Positions 16,853-25,100 of a DNA stretch of 64,000 bases are shown here, one piece after another. How positions within the stretch are numbered: position 1 is the stretch's first letter; each line of letters starts with the position of its first letter. The DNA lies in NCBI RefSeq assembly GCF_038630985.1, contig NZ_CP152049.1, forward strand, positions 1,941,501 to 2,005,500, given 5' to 3'. The notes beneath the pieces are model-generated. The model had not been told where the DNA came from, searched no databases, and was given only the letters and a program-made list of their open reading frames with translations. Origin of the DNA: Paenibacillus sp. FSL H8-0548. Lineage in GTDB: Bacteria; Bacillota; Bacilli; Paenibacillales; Paenibacillaceae. A program made the position numbers and the translations under genes.

Positions 16853-17731
16853 TTAAACCTTCAAGCACTGATCTCGCTTAGTGTTTCTATACTTTCTAGG
16901 GGTCATTCCCACCTTCTGTTTAAATAAACGAATGAAATAGTTTGTATCAGGCAACCCGGACTGCTCCCCTACCACTTGAATGGGGAGATCGGTTTGCTCG
17001 AGCAGCGACTTCGCCTTTTCCAGCTTTATTTGATGAACATACTGCAGCGGGCTCATTCCTGTATGCTTGCGAAAGCAACGAGACAAGTAATCGAAATGAT
17101 AATGCAATTCCTCCTCTAGATGATTCGCACGGAACTCATTCATAGCGTTTCGACGTAAATAGTCCAGCATTCTCTCACACAATATGATCGAGCGTGCTCG
17201 AGGACGTTCACGTAGCAATTTCTGGAGCTCATAAAAAAGCTGTGAAAGTAATATATGAAGAGGCAATGCTTGAGCGAGTCCATTCGACTGAAATATATCA
17301 CACATCTCGTCCAGAATGGGATACAGATTCAGACCTTCGACAGCGCTATACTTAGGAAGATACATGAATTGCTCCATCGGAACAAGGTCTCGAATCGTCC
17401 CCTTTACTAATTGGCGAGACCATTCGATTTCTGAGGCTGATAGAGATCGAAGAGGCATTTCATGTATAAAATGTACCCAGTAAACTTCCGTATTCACCTC
17501 ACATCGACGATATCCATGATGTGTCCTGCCAGGCTCCAAGACTAACATCTGCCCAGAAACTACTTCATACTCCGATTCATCCTCAGATAGGTATAGCGCT
17601 CCTTCTTTGACGAACACAACATCATATACGTTAAAACTGCGTTTGAAATGGCAGTCTCCCGGTTTCCATATGGCATGTCCCACTGTAATAAATTGCGGAA
17701 GTGGCGGTATTCTCAGCTCTAGGCTTATCAT
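16853..17731 (-). CDS. AraC-family transcriptional regulator
   Basis: A 292-residue regulator. An N-terminal cupin-like sensor domain (about residues 20-110; DVVFVKEGALYLSEDESEYEVVSGQMLVLEPGRTHHGYR) is followed by a C-terminal double HTH (about 185-285) with YHFDYLSRCFRKHTGMSPLQYV and YFIRLFKQKVGMTPRKYR. It is transcribed away from the glycoside hydrolase gene at 17900, so it probably controls that gene in response to a sugar (inference from gene pairing). On the minus strand AAGGAGCGTAAGG lies just before ATG 17731. Confidence 0.9.
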   Translation of the reverse strand: MISLELRIPPLPQFITVGHAIWKPGDCHFKRSFNVYDVVFVKEGALYLSEDESEYEVVSGQMLVLEPGRTHHGYRRCEVNTEVYWVHFIHEMPLRSLSASEIEWSRQLVKGTIRDLVPMEQFMYLPKYSAVEGLNLYPILDEMCDIFQSNGLAQALPLHILLSQLFYELQKLLRERPRARSIILCERMLDYLRRNAMNEFRANHLEEELHYHFDYLSRCFRKHTGMSPLQYVHQIKLEKAKSLLEQTDLPIQVVGEQSGLPDTNYFIRLFKQKVGMTPRKYRNTKRDQCLKV

Positions 17732-17899
17732 CCTTACGCTCCTTGTATTGACGTCTAATACAACTCCAACAATTCATAATCATTTTATCATCAAAAGTCG
17801 TTATTATGCTATTTTAGGTCGCTATCGGATCTGTGAACAATAGCTCATTCTAGATAAGATCAGAATGAGAAGTATTCTAGGAGAGAAGAGGATGCAAAT

Positions 17900-19876
17900 A
17901 TGAGGTTTAGACAGGTTCATCTTGATTTTCATACTTCAGAAGCCATCCAAAGAATTGGAAGCGAATTCAATAAGAAGCAGTTTCAGGATATGCTGCAAGC
18001 AGGCCATGTGGATTCCATTACCGTTTTCTCGAAATGTCATCACGGCTGGGCTTACCATCCGAGTCAAGCGAATGAGATTCATCCACATCTAAGCTTCGAT
18101 CTATTAGGCGAGATGATAGCTGCCGCACATGAAATTGACGTGAAAACGCCAGTCTATCTCTCTGCTGGCTTGGACGAGAAACTGGCCCGCATACATCCGG
18201 AGTGGTTGATTCGTGATCAACAAGATCGAACGAACTGGGTTAGCGGATTCATGTCACCTGGCTACCATCAATTTTGCTTCAATTCCCCTTATTTAGAAAT
18301 TTTGACGGAACAAGTGAAAGAAGTTGTCCGGTCTTATGACGCAGACGGCATATTTCTTGATATTGTGGGAGTTAGAGAATGCTACTGTCATAACTGTGTG
18401 ACATCCATCCGCACAAGGGGGCAAGATCCAAGGGATTTGCAGGCCATGAAGATATTATGGGAGGATACTTATCGGAATTACACGCAGCGTATGCGTGAAG
18501 CTGTAGATAGCTTTAAGCCTGGTCTTCCTGTCTTTCACAATGGTGGTCACATTACGCGTGGCCGTAGAGATTTGGCACAGATGAACTCCCATTTGGAGGT
18601 GGAATCGTTGCCGACGGGAGGTTGGGGCTATGATCATTTTCCATTATCGGCTCGATATGCGCAGACACTTGGTATGGAGTTCCTTGGCATGACCGGAAAG
18701 TTCCATACTTCCTGGGGAGAATTTGGGGGATTTAAGCATCCCAATGCACTTCGATACGAAGCATCACTTAGCTTGGCGAATGGAGCGCGCTGTTCGATTG
18801 GCGATCAACTTCATCCACTCGGTCTAATGGATACAGCGACTTATGAATTAATTGGAAGAGCCTATGCGGAAGTGGAAGCTAAGGAAGCTTGGTGTTCCGA
18901 TACTTCCAATGTAGCCGATGTCGCTTTACTGACGCTCGAAGCAGTAGATTCTCATGGGAGCGCAGATACTGAAAAACCACGAACCTCGTTGTCTGATGCG
19001 GGTGCTGTTAGGATTTTACTCGAAGGAAACATGTTATTTGATGTCGTGGATTTGGATGCGGATTTTCATGCCTATCAAGTGTTGATCCTCCCTGATTATG
19101 TGAAGGTTACCGGCAAGCTTGCGAGCAAACTTCAGCATTTCGTTGCGGCAGGAGGTAAAATTTTAGCAACGGGAATGTCTGGATTGAACGAGGAAGCATC
19201 GGCATTCGTGCTGGACTTGGGTGTTAAGTGGTTGGGAAGCAACCCGTACAAGCCGCACTATTTCCGCCCGGATGTTTCTTTGAATACACTCTCGCCTACT
19301 GCAAATGTCATTTACTCCGAAGGTCAGCGGGTGGGGGCTGCTGGCGGCACCGTACTTGGGGTTAGCGAGGATTCTTATTTCAACCGTGATATCTTCACCT
19401 TCTGTTCTCATCAGCACACGCCGAACCGTCCTGAGCCAGCTGGTCCTGCAATGGTGGAGGGGCCAGATGGGATCTACATGGCATGGAATCTGTTTGAAGA
19501 ATATGCGACCTATGGGAGTTTAGTATTAAAAGAGGCAGCTCTGTTTGCACTGAAGCGACTCCTGCCTAATCAAACCCTGAGTACCAGCCTACCCGCTCAA
19601 GGAATCGTAACGCTTCAGCAGCAGAAGCAAGAACGACGCTGGATCAATCATTTGTTATATGCTTCACCAGTCAAGCGCGGTCAACATATCGAAGTCATTG
19701 AAGACATTTTGCCGGTGTACAATACAACGGTTTCAGTGCGTGTCCCTTCCAATGTCCAACGTGTATATTTGGCTCCTCAGATGGAAAGCCTTGGTTTTGC
19801 TCAGCAGGAGGGTCTTGTTACTTACACGCTACCTGTATTAGAGTGTCATCAAATGGTAGTGTTACAGTTCGATTAA
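17900..19876 (+). CDS. Putative glycoside hydrolase (GHL6-type TIM barrel with beta-galactosidase-like trimerisation region)
   Basis: A 658-residue cytoplasmic protein (no signal peptide). The first about 340 residues look like a TIM barrel of the hypothetical glycosyl hydrolase 6 kind: HPEWLIRDQQDR, FCFNSPYLEILTEQVKEVVRSYDADGIFLDIV and a Cys-rich motif ECYCHNCV, with Asp at GIFLDIV and Glu at HLEVESLPTGGWGY as possible catalytic acids. A middle domain (about 350-540; VLILPDYVKVTGKL) resembles the trimerisation domain of GH42 enzymes. GH29-like fucosidase activity or another specificity is possible. Its divergent AraC partner suggests induction by a sugar. Confidence 0.75.
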   Translation: MRFRQVHLDFHTSEAIQRIGSEFNKKQFQDMLQAGHVDSITVFSKCHHGWAYHPSQANEIHPHLSFDLLGEMIAAAHEIDVKTPVYLSAGLDEKLARIHPEWLIRDQQDRTNWVSGFMSPGYHQFCFNSPYLEILTEQVKEVVRSYDADGIFLDIVGVRECYCHNCVTSIRTRGQDPRDLQAMKILWEDTYRNYTQRMREAVDSFKPGLPVFHNGGHITRGRRDLAQMNSHLEVESLPTGGWGYDHFPLSARYAQTLGMEFLGMTGKFHTSWGEFGGFKHPNALRYEASLSLANGARCSIGDQLHPLGLMDTATYELIGRAYAEVEAKEAWCSDTSNVADVALLTLEAVDSHGSADTEKPRTSLSDAGAVRILLEGNMLFDVVDLDADFHAYQVLILPDYVKVTGKLASKLQHFVAAGGKILATGMSGLNEEASAFVLDLGVKWLGSNPYKPHYFRPDVSLNTLSPTANVIYSEGQRVGAAGGTVLGVSEDSYFNRDIFTFCSHQHTPNRPEPAGPAMVEGPDGIYMAWNLFEEYATYGSLVLKEAALFALKRLLPNQTLSTSLPAQGIVTLQQQKQERRWINHLLYASPVKRGQHIEVIEDILPVYNTTVSVRVPSNVQRVYLAPQMESLGFAQQEGLVTYTLPVLECHQMVVLQFD

Positions 19877-19907
19877 TTGAGCAAGGCATATAACGATAAT
19901 TTCTATG

Positions 19908-19941
19908 ACAGGCTGTTGATCTTATGCAGCCTGTTTTTTTT
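19908..19941 (+). terminator. Rho-independent terminator after the glycoside hydrolase gene
   Basis: An 8-bp perfect stem ACAGGCTG/CAGCCTGT is followed by seven T. It isolates the upstream gene from the SinR-type promoter 20 bp on. Confidence 0.9.
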
Positions 19942-19961
19942 CTGCGATGCGAAGAAGGGTA

Positions 19962-20013
19962 TTGACCTGTTCTTTTTAAAGAACTACAATAGATTTATTG
20001 TCTGTTATAACGC
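19962..20013 (+). promoter_or_regulatory. Sigma-A-like promoter with SinR-type operator, for the slrR-like gene
   Basis: TTGACC (19962-19967) and TACAAT (19985-19990) are separated by 17 bp. The last 16 bp of that spacer are the palindrome GTTCTTTTTAAAGAAC (19969-19984), containing the SinR consensus GTTCTYT, so a bound protein would block polymerase. A second, weaker site (GTCTGTTATAAC at 20000) follows at a 31-bp centre-to-centre step. Same geometry as upstream of the first eps gene. Confidence 0.82.
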
Positions 20014-20078
20014 ATTTCCTCTTTTCATACTAGCGTGAAGATTGACGTTAGGATCTAAACTGACTGAAGGAGAATTTT

Positions 20079-20489
20079 ATGATTGGGGAACGGATTAAGA
20101 GTCTACGGGAAAAAAAGGGCTATTCGATAACGAAGCTTGCCGACCTAGCAGGCGTATCCAAGTCCTACTTAAGCTACATTGAAAGAAATATGCAGAATAA
20201 CCCTTCTCTCCAGGTAATGGCGAAAATAGCGGCTCCATTGGATTCTAACATTGAATACTTGCTCGGAGAAGAGCATTTACCGAAAATTCATGCTGATGAA
20301 ACACTTGATGAGGAATGGCGCTCTATTATTAAAGAAGCAGTGGAAGAGGGGATGAGTAAAGGTGATTTCCAGGCATTAAAGGACTTGATTCGTTCTAATA
20401 TATGGAAGAACGGTCGAGCGAATACAAATGGCTACTCCAGCGATCAAAAGAATTCATCAAATATTATCATTCTACATATCGATAATTGA
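20079..20489 (+). CDS. SinR/SlrR-type transcriptional regulator
   Basis: A 136-residue regulator. The N-terminal HTH (about residues 1-65) reads IKSLREKKGYSITKLADLAGVSKSYLSYIER, very close to SinR/SlrR. A SinI-type interaction helix pair follows (about 82-110; LDEEWRSIIKEAVEEGMSKGDFQALKDLI). The C-terminal about 25 residues are low complexity. ATG 20079 follows GAAGGAGAATTT. It lies immediately upstream of the eps genes, as slrR does in B. subtilis, though here in the same direction, and its promoter carries the SinR-type operator. I read it as a positional SlrR analogue; the true SinR orthologue is at 48428. Confidence 0.88.
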   Translation: MIGERIKSLREKKGYSITKLADLAGVSKSYLSYIERNMQNNPSLQVMAKIAAPLDSNIEYLLGEEHLPKIHADETLDEEWRSIIKEAVEEGMSKGDFQALKDLIRSNIWKNGRANTNGYSSDQKNSSNIIILHIDN

Positions 20490-20517
20490 TGCTGAATGAA
20501 AAAAACGAAAAAGTGTC

Positions 20518-20569
20518 TTGACATGTTCTATATAAAGAACTAATATTGTGTTATTGTTCTTTATAACAA
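20518..20569 (+). promoter_or_regulatory. Sigma-A-like promoter with SinR-type operator, for the first eps block
   Basis: TTGACA (20518-20523) and TAATAT (20541-20546) with a 17-bp spacer whose last 16 bp are GTTCTATATAAAGAAC (20525-20540). A second palindromic site TTGTTCTTTATAACAA (20554-20569) follows with a 31-bp step between the GTTC starts. The layout matches repression by promoter occlusion, as SinR does at eps in B. subtilis. Confidence 0.85.
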
Positions 20570-20589
20570 ACATAGTAAGCAGGTGTGTA

Positions 20590-21339
20590 ATGGAAGGTTC
20601 ACGAGGGGAAGAGCTGCAGACGATACGCAGCGAAAAGGAAAGCAGGATGGTCAAAGAAATAAATCTTAAGGCTTTGTATGTAACGATTCGCAAACGTGTA
20701 TGGATGGTTTTACTGATTACGATATCTTTAACCATTCTCGCAGGCTTGTACAATTCCAGACCTGAAACACCAATGTATTCTTCATCTGCACGAGTGATCA
20801 TTGCAACTACCGCAGATATGATGGGAACGGTAAGAGTACTGTTTCGAGAGCCGATCGTGATGAATGAAGTCATCGAGGCTTTGCAGCTTAATCGATCTGC
20901 TGCACAGCTCAGAAGCCAGTTTAGGGTAGATAGTGTGGATGGCACATTAGTAACAGTCATATCTGTGGTAGATAGCGATTCAAAGCTTGCGGCTGATATC
21001 GTGAACACTGCTGTTGACGCCTATAAAAAGGCGGCAGCCCAAATTCTGGGCATTACGAATATTCAGGTTTTAACAACTGCACAAGAAAATCCTAACTCTA
21101 TTAATGAAAAAAGCAATACTATTGTTTTCGTAGGCTTCATACTAGGACTTATTTTGAGCTTAGCTTTCATATTTCTGTTGGATTCTCTCGATGATTCGAT
21201 CAAATCAGATCGTCAGATTGAGGATGTACTTGGTTTAACGGTGCTTGGCGATGTGTCTCAAATGAAGAAAAAAGATTATGCGAGACATTTAAAGAAACAA
21301 AAGAGCATTTTAGTGCGGGGTGAGACCATTGGTTCATGA
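20590..21339 (+). CDS. epsA: Wzz-type chain-length/tyrosine-kinase modulator (EpsA-like)
   Basis: A 249-residue polysaccharide co-polymerase subunit. Two membrane helices (about residues 36-55 and 178-200) flank an extracellular region, as in Wzz/YwqC/EpsA modulators that control chain length and activate the partner BY-kinase. A C-terminal DDSIKSDRQIEDVLGLTVLGDV motif is typical. Start is ambiguous: ATG 20590 has only AGCAGGTG upstream, whereas ATG 20647 has AAAAGGAA. First gene of the eps block, overlapping the next gene by 11 bp. Confidence 0.88.
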   Translation: MEGSRGEELQTIRSEKESRMVKEINLKALYVTIRKRVWMVLLITISLTILAGLYNSRPETPMYSSSARVIIATTADMMGTVRVLFREPIVMNEVIEALQLNRSAAQLRSQFRVDSVDGTLVTVISVVDSDSKLAADIVNTAVDAYKKAAAQILGITNIQVLTTAQENPNSINEKSNTIVFVGFILGLILSLAFIFLLDSLDDSIKSDRQIEDVLGLTVLGDVSQMKKKDYARHLKKQKSILVRGETIGS

Positions 21340-21994
21340 ACGGAAAAAGGCGTCAAAATCTTACGTGAATAAAAGCTTGCTAGCGTATATTCATCCTCAT
21401 GGTGATATTTCAGAGCAATATCGGACAATTCGCAACAATATTCATTATGCCGCAAATGGCAGCAAGGTCCGCTCATTGCTCGTTACATCGCCCTCTGAGG
21501 GAGAAGGCAAATCGACGACAACCGTTAATCTGGCAGTTTGTATGGCGCAGCGCGGGGATCGTGTACTCATTATCGATGTCAATTTTAGAAATCCAATTAT
21601 AAATAAAATTTTCAATGTACAAACCTCGCCAGGACTGTCGAATATACTTGGCCAGCAGCTTGAAATTCGCGAGGCCATTTATAATACGGAGATCGAAGGT
21701 TTGGATATTTTGCCGAGCGGACAGCGGCTTTATAATTCGACAGAGCTGCTGGATTCACCACTGATGGACGATGTTATGGCATTTGCTTACGAGAAATATG
21801 ATATGGTCCTGCTTGATTGCCCGCAGGTGCTTGGTGTGCCCGACACAAACGCGCTTGCCAGCAAATGCGATGGCGTGCTACTGCTGCTTAAAAGTGGAAA
21901 GACGCAGCAAGAGCATGCTGTAGAAGCAAAACGCACCTTGCTGTTTGCCAAAGCCAATATTTTGGGCGTCATACTTAATAAGAAAAGCGTTTGA
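21329..21994 (+). CDS. epsB: BY-kinase (EpsB-like tyrosine kinase) lacking the C-terminal tyrosine cluster
   Basis: A protein of about 221 residues with Walker A SPSEGEGKSTTTVNLA (about residues 54-69), Walker A' VLIIDVNFRNP and Walker B MVLLDCP, the bacterial tyrosine kinase set. It ends NILGVILNKKSV with no Tyr-rich tail, unlike PtkA and many CpsD proteins, so classic autophosphorylation control may be missing. TTG 21329 is preferred because GGGGTGAG sits about 7 bases upstream; GTG 21320 touches that site. With EpsA it would gate polymer length and export. Confidence 0.88.
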   Translation: MVHERKKASKSYVNKSLLAYIHPHGDISEQYRTIRNNIHYAANGSKVRSLLVTSPSEGEGKSTTTVNLAVCMAQRGDRVLIIDVNFRNPIINKIFNVQTSPGLSNILGQQLEIREAIYNTEIEGLDILPSGQRLYNSTELLDSPLMDDVMAFAYEKYDMVLLDCPQVLGVPDTNALASKCDGVLLLLKSGKTQQEHAVEAKRTLLFAKANILGVILNKKSV

Positions 21995-22021
21995 TGATCA
22001 TAATCGGATAGCGCTTTTTTT
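21983..22021 (+). terminator. Possible weak terminator between epsB and the EAR-like RNA
   Basis: AAAAGCG and CGCTTTT pair around a 22-nt loop and are followed by T residues, overlapping the epsB stop. If real, it is the kind of signal an EAR-type antiterminator would help polymerase pass. Confidence 0.45.
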
Positions 22022-22074
22022 ACGGAATTTTCGTTCTCTATAAAGTACAAACGACGACGGATACAGACGATTCC

Positions 22075-22276
22075 GTTCGGTAATGTCTCCTAACCGTTAT
22101 CAATGGAGGCACTCGGCCATGCTGTGGGTGATCAAAAGCCTTAGACGCGAGTCGTCAGGAGTGTGGTGTGAGGAGGGGTTGAATGCCCTTGATTTTACGT
22201 TGGAAGGTTTCACTATCAGGCTTTGTGGAAAGCCTCATGGTGAAACACTCTAAATGGTGTTTCAGCCACCCACGGA
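22075..22276 (+). ncRNA. EAR-like processive antitermination RNA (eps-associated RNA)
   Basis: The 350-bp gap between the epsB-like and epsC-like genes matches the known place of EAR in B. subtilis eps. The segment folds: GTGGGTG (22124-22130) pairs with CACCCAC (22267-22273), extended by two more pairs. Inside are hairpins AGGCTTT/AAAGCCT (22218-22235) and TGAAACAC/GTGTTTCA (22241-22264). A GACG-CGAGT-CGTC hairpin (22144-22156) has a loop complementary to ACTCG at 22111-22115, i.e. a pseudoknot. No protein gene fits here. The assignment rests on position plus these pairings; I could not match it to the EAR covariance model. Confidence 0.7.
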
Positions 22277-22344
22277 ATGAATTTTCATAAGTTAAAGCTG
22301 GCATTGGTATTTATTTTGATGTTTTTAGGAAAGGGTGACCAGGA

Positions 22345-24171
22345 TTGACGTATCGGCAAAGATTTTCTTTATTAATTTTGATGGATTCTTTTATTGTGCT
22401 AACAGCGATCTTCTTCAGCAGGCTCTTACTAAGCGCTTCGCTAGATGTAGTAACGATACCGATTGTAATCAGCTCCATTACATTATTACTCAGCCATCAT
22501 TTTTTTTCCTTCTATTACAAGCTCTATAAGAAGGCGTGGGAATATGCAAGCGTGGGTGAGCTTATCATCATCACAAAGGCAGTATCCTTCTCTATCTTTG
22601 CTGCTGCAATTATTCAGCAGCTGGTCATGAAGGACGTCTTTTTCCGGCTGCTTGCGGTAACGTGGATGATTCATATGCTGCTTATTGGCGGCTCCAGACT
22701 TTGCTGGAGAATATTTAGAGGCCGCTACAGCAAGCATGATGGTCAGCAAAAAAGAACTTTAATCGTAGGGGCCGGCTCAGCGGGCACGATGCTTGCGCGG
22801 CAGCTGCTTAACAACAGCGATACGGAGCTGCTGCCAATCGCTTTTATAGACGACGATATCCATAAGCATAATCTAGATATTATGGGGATACCGGTCAGCG
22901 GAGGCGTGTCTAGTATTGCAAAACTAGCGCTTGATAAGGATATACATAATATTGTCATCGCGATTCCATCGCTTAGCAAGAAGCAGCTGAATACGATTTT
23001 TGGCGAATGCGCGAAAACGAAGGCGAAAACGCAAATTATTCCGATGCTTGAGGATTTGGCTACGGGGAGAGTTTCAGTGAGTCAATTCCGTGACGTTCAG
23101 GTAGAGGATTTGCTAGGCCGCGAGCCCGTTGAGCTGGATATCGAGAGTATCTCAGGCTATGTCACTCAGAAGGTCGTTATGGTAACCGGTGCAGGCGGCT
23201 CGATTGGTTCAGAGGTTTGCCGGCAGGTTTCTCGTTTTTTACCGGAGAAGCTTATTTTGCTTGGTCATGGGGAGAACAGCATCTATTCCATCGAGATGGA
23301 GCTGAAGGAGCTGTATGGCCATACTCAAATCGAGTTCATAACCGAAATAGCCGACTTGCAGGATGCGAACAAAATGATGGCGGTTATGCTGGCCCATCGT
23401 CCTCAGGTGGTCTATCATGCGGCTGCTCATAAGCATGTTCCCTTAATGGAGCGAAATCCAGAGGAAGCGTTCAAAAACAATGTGCTGGGCACGATGAATG
23501 CAGCCAAAGCGGCAAGCCAAGCGCGTGTCGACACATTCGTAATGATCTCAACGGATAAGGCGGTTAATCCGACAAGTGTGATGGGATCGACTAAACGTAT
23601 TGCAGAAATGGTTATCCAACATATGGACCGAATAAGCAATACGAAGTTTGTTGCGGTTCGTTTCGGCAATGTTCTAGGCAGCAGGGGAAGCGTTATTCCG
23701 CTGTTCAAAAAACAAATTGAGAAGGGCGGCCCCGTAACGGTAACACATCCCGACATGGTTCGTTATTTTATGACGATACCAGAGGCTTCGAGGCTCGTGA
23801 TTCAAGCTGGCGCACTCGCCAAGGGCGGCGAAATATTCGTGCTCGATATGGGCGATCCTGTCAAAATCACAGATCTTGCGCAAAATGTGATTCGAATGTC
23901 AGGCTATACGGTCGAGGAAATTGGCATTCAGTACACGGGTATCCGGCCAGGAGAGAAGCTGTTTGAGGAAATGCTCAAGGCGAATGAAATGGATGAGCAG
24001 CAGGTTTATCCGAAAATTTATATTGGAAAGTCCTTTGAGATTTATTTTGAACAAATTGAAGAAATTATCGCGCTCCACGGTGGAATGAGCAAAGCAGAAC
24101 TGCGAATTAAGCTGCTGGATTTGGCGAATAACGTAGTGGAAGTTCCGGATTTCGTATCTGTAACAGGCTAA
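22345..24171 (+). CDS. epsC: EpsC-like membrane-bound UDP-sugar 4,6-dehydratase
   Basis: A 608-residue protein. Four N-terminal membrane helices (about residues 8-115) precede a first Rossmann domain (VGAGSAGTMLARQLL, about 140-154). The catalytic SDR domain starts at VTGAGGSIGSEVCRQ (about 276-290), then ISTDKAVNPTSVMGSTKR and RFGNVLGSRGSVIPLF. This is the CapD/PglF/EpsC layout that makes UDP-4-keto-6-deoxy-sugars, here presumably feeding EpsN and EpsM. TTG 22345 has AAAGGGTGA upstream. In B. subtilis EpsC, EpsN and EpsM make UDP-N,N'-diacetylbacillosamine. Confidence 0.93.
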   Translation: MTYRQRFSLLILMDSFIVLTAIFFSRLLLSASLDVVTIPIVISSITLLLSHHFFSFYYKLYKKAWEYASVGELIIITKAVSFSIFAAAIIQQLVMKDVFFRLLAVTWMIHMLLIGGSRLCWRIFRGRYSKHDGQQKRTLIVGAGSAGTMLARQLLNNSDTELLPIAFIDDDIHKHNLDIMGIPVSGGVSSIAKLALDKDIHNIVIAIPSLSKKQLNTIFGECAKTKAKTQIIPMLEDLATGRVSVSQFRDVQVEDLLGREPVELDIESISGYVTQKVVMVTGAGGSIGSEVCRQVSRFLPEKLILLGHGENSIYSIEMELKELYGHTQIEFITEIADLQDANKMMAVMLAHRPQVVYHAAAHKHVPLMERNPEEAFKNNVLGTMNAAKAASQARVDTFVMISTDKAVNPTSVMGSTKRIAEMVIQHMDRISNTKFVAVRFGNVLGSRGSVIPLFKKQIEKGGPVTVTHPDMVRYFMTIPEASRLVIQAGALAKGGEIFVLDMGDPVKITDLAQNVIRMSGYTVEEIGIQYTGIRPGEKLFEEMLKANEMDEQQVYPKIYIGKSFEIYFEQIEEIIALHGGMSKAELRIKLLDLANNVVEVPDFVSVTG

Positions 24172-24195
24172 ATTGATGAAGGAGTTGCTAACACG

Positions 24196-25077
24196 ATGAA
24201 AGTTAGAAAAGCGATTATACCTGCCGCAGGACTCGGCACCAGATTTCTCCCTGCAACAAAAGCTATGCCGAAGGAAATGCTTCCCATTGTAGATAAGCCA
24301 ACGATTCAGTATATCGTGGAGGAAGCGATAGAGTCTGGTATTGAGGATATTATTATTGTCACGGGTAAAGGAAAACGGGCGATTGAGGATCATTTTGATA
24401 ATTCACTGGAGCTTGAGCAAATTTTGACAGCTAAGCATAAATTTGAATTGCTGAGCGAGGTTCGCAAATCGGCTGATATGGTTGATATTCATTATATTCG
24501 CCAGAAGGAGCCGAAAGGTCTTGGACATGCGATATGGTGTGCTCGCAAGTTCATAGGGAACGAGCCCTTCGCTGTACTGCTGGGTGATGATATCATCTCA
24601 GCCGAGAAGCCGTGCATCAGACAGATGATTGAAAAATATGAGGAATATCATACCTCTATCATAGGTGTGCAGCGCGTGGCGGATGAGGCAGTTTCCCGGT
24701 ATGGGATCGTCGATGGCGCGCCAATGGAGGAATCATTCCACCGCGTTCGCCATTTGGTCGAAAAGCCCTCGAGAGAAGAGGCACCCTCCAATATGGCGAT
24801 TATGGGACGTTATATTTTGAATCCGGCTATTTTCGATATTTTGGGCAAGCAGATGCCGGGAGCAGGCGGAGAAATCCAATTGACGGACGCTATTGCTGCC
24901 TTGAATTTATCGGAAGCGGTATATGCCTATGAATTCGAGGGCAAGCGTTATGACGTAGGCGAGAAGATGGGCTTTATACAGACGACGGTTGAATTTGCGC
25001 TTCAGCGTGAGGATCTGCGCTATGAGCTGTTGGATTATTTATCACGAACGGTTGAAAGAGAGGCTGCTAGAAAATAA
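24196..25077 (+). CDS. gtaB: UTP-glucose-1-phosphate uridylyltransferase
   Basis: A 293-residue nucleotidyltransferase with [31 protein letters not shown] at the N-terminus (UTP binding and catalysis), [23 protein letters not shown] and the [19 protein letters not shown] segment. It makes UDP-glucose from glucose-1-phosphate and UTP, the precursor for galE here and for glucosylation. The core B. subtilis eps operon has no gtaB, so its insertion between epsC and epsD is a local addition. GAAGGAGTTG precedes ATG 24196. Confidence 0.95.
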   Translation: MKVRKAIIPAAGLGTRFLPATKAMPKEMLPIVDKPTIQYIVEEAIESGIEDIIIVTGKGKRAIEDHFDNSLELEQILTAKHKFELLSEVRKSADMVDIHYIRQKEPKGLGHAIWCARKFIGNEPFAVLLGDDIISAEKPCIRQMIEKYEEYHTSIIGVQRVADEAVSRYGIVDGAPMEESFHRVRHLVEKPSREEAPSNMAIMGRYILNPAIFDILGKQMPGAGGEIQLTDAIAALNLSEAVYAYEFEGKRYDVGEKMGFIQTTVEFALQREDLRYELLDYLSRTVEREAARK

Positions 25078-25100
25078 TGCTAGTTTAGGATGGTGTACTC

